From Streptomyces sp. MMG1533 (GTDB lineage Bacteria > Actinomycetota > Actinomycetes > Streptomycetales > Streptomycetaceae): a stretch of 64,000 bases of DNA. Shown piece after piece: positions 64,000-64,000 of this stretch; the first letter of the stretch is position 1; each line of letters opens with the position of its first letter. The notes under the pieces were generated by a model. That model worked only from the letters and a program-made list of their open reading frames with translations, made no database searches and was not told the DNA's origin. The translations under genes and the position numbers were made by a program. The stretch is taken from assembly GCF_001279775.1 (NCBI RefSeq), contig NZ_LGDG01000017.1, positions 62,001-126,000 of the forward strand, read 5' to 3'.

Positions 64000-64000
64000 G

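Overview
The window is a high-GC actinobacterial chromosome, almost certainly Streptomyces. The evidence is the sporulation sigma factor gene whiG with a product of 280 residues (the size I recall for the Streptomyces protein), a cluster of four type I signal peptidases (sipWXYZ), a LAETG sortase substrate, DUF6083 and DUF2469 proteins, heavy use of GTG starts, several likely leaderless genes, and G/C at most third codon positions. All assignments come from reading the sequence; no database search was run.

Layout. Bases 1-9570 are core genome: the end of a SprT-like gene, the ribosomal/RNA-modification operon rpsP-khpA-rimM-trmD, rplS, sipW-sipX-sipY, a second unit sipZ-NUDIX-DUF2469, then yraN and the first 369 codons of comM (yifB). 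Bases 9571-40401 are a 30.8 kb insertion inside comM. The comM reading frame resumes at 40402, and the two parts together give about 541 codons, the family's normal length. After the island come dprA, whiG, a TetR regulator, an M23 peptidase, rpsB-tsf, pyrH, frr, cdsA, a few small genes, rlmN, a TPP riboswitch with a thiBPQ-type importer operon, and a minus-strand group (LAETG surface protein, LOG-family protein, VOC protein, an ABC pair and a class III aminotransferase).

The island. Its left end carries an apparent operon: a protein with an excisionase-like HTH fused to a Ser/Thr kinase, three different large tyrosine recombinases, and a small HTH/coiled-coil protein. The last four overlap as ATGA or by a few bases. 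This resembles Tn554-type (tnpABC) and recombinase-in-trio mobility modules. I see no conjugation, replication or relaxase gene. The cargo is what one expects of a defence/regulatory island: a nucleotidyltransferase-fold protein coupled to an unknown partner, a PIN nuclease, two STAND-type NTPases with repeat domains (one with an XRE HTH, one paired with a small membrane protein), a CoiA-like nuclease, a two-gene unit ending in a PD-(D/E)xK-type nuclease with visibly lower GC, an XRE regulator with three matching operators, a UvrD-like helicase, and several small orphan proteins.

The most unusual points are the clean comM disruption at its conserved NPCPCG motif, the kinase-HTH gene placed directly upstream of the recombinases, the NTase/partner and nuclease two-gene units, the triple operator at 33099-33179, and a 39 bp in-frame palindromic insertion inside thiB.
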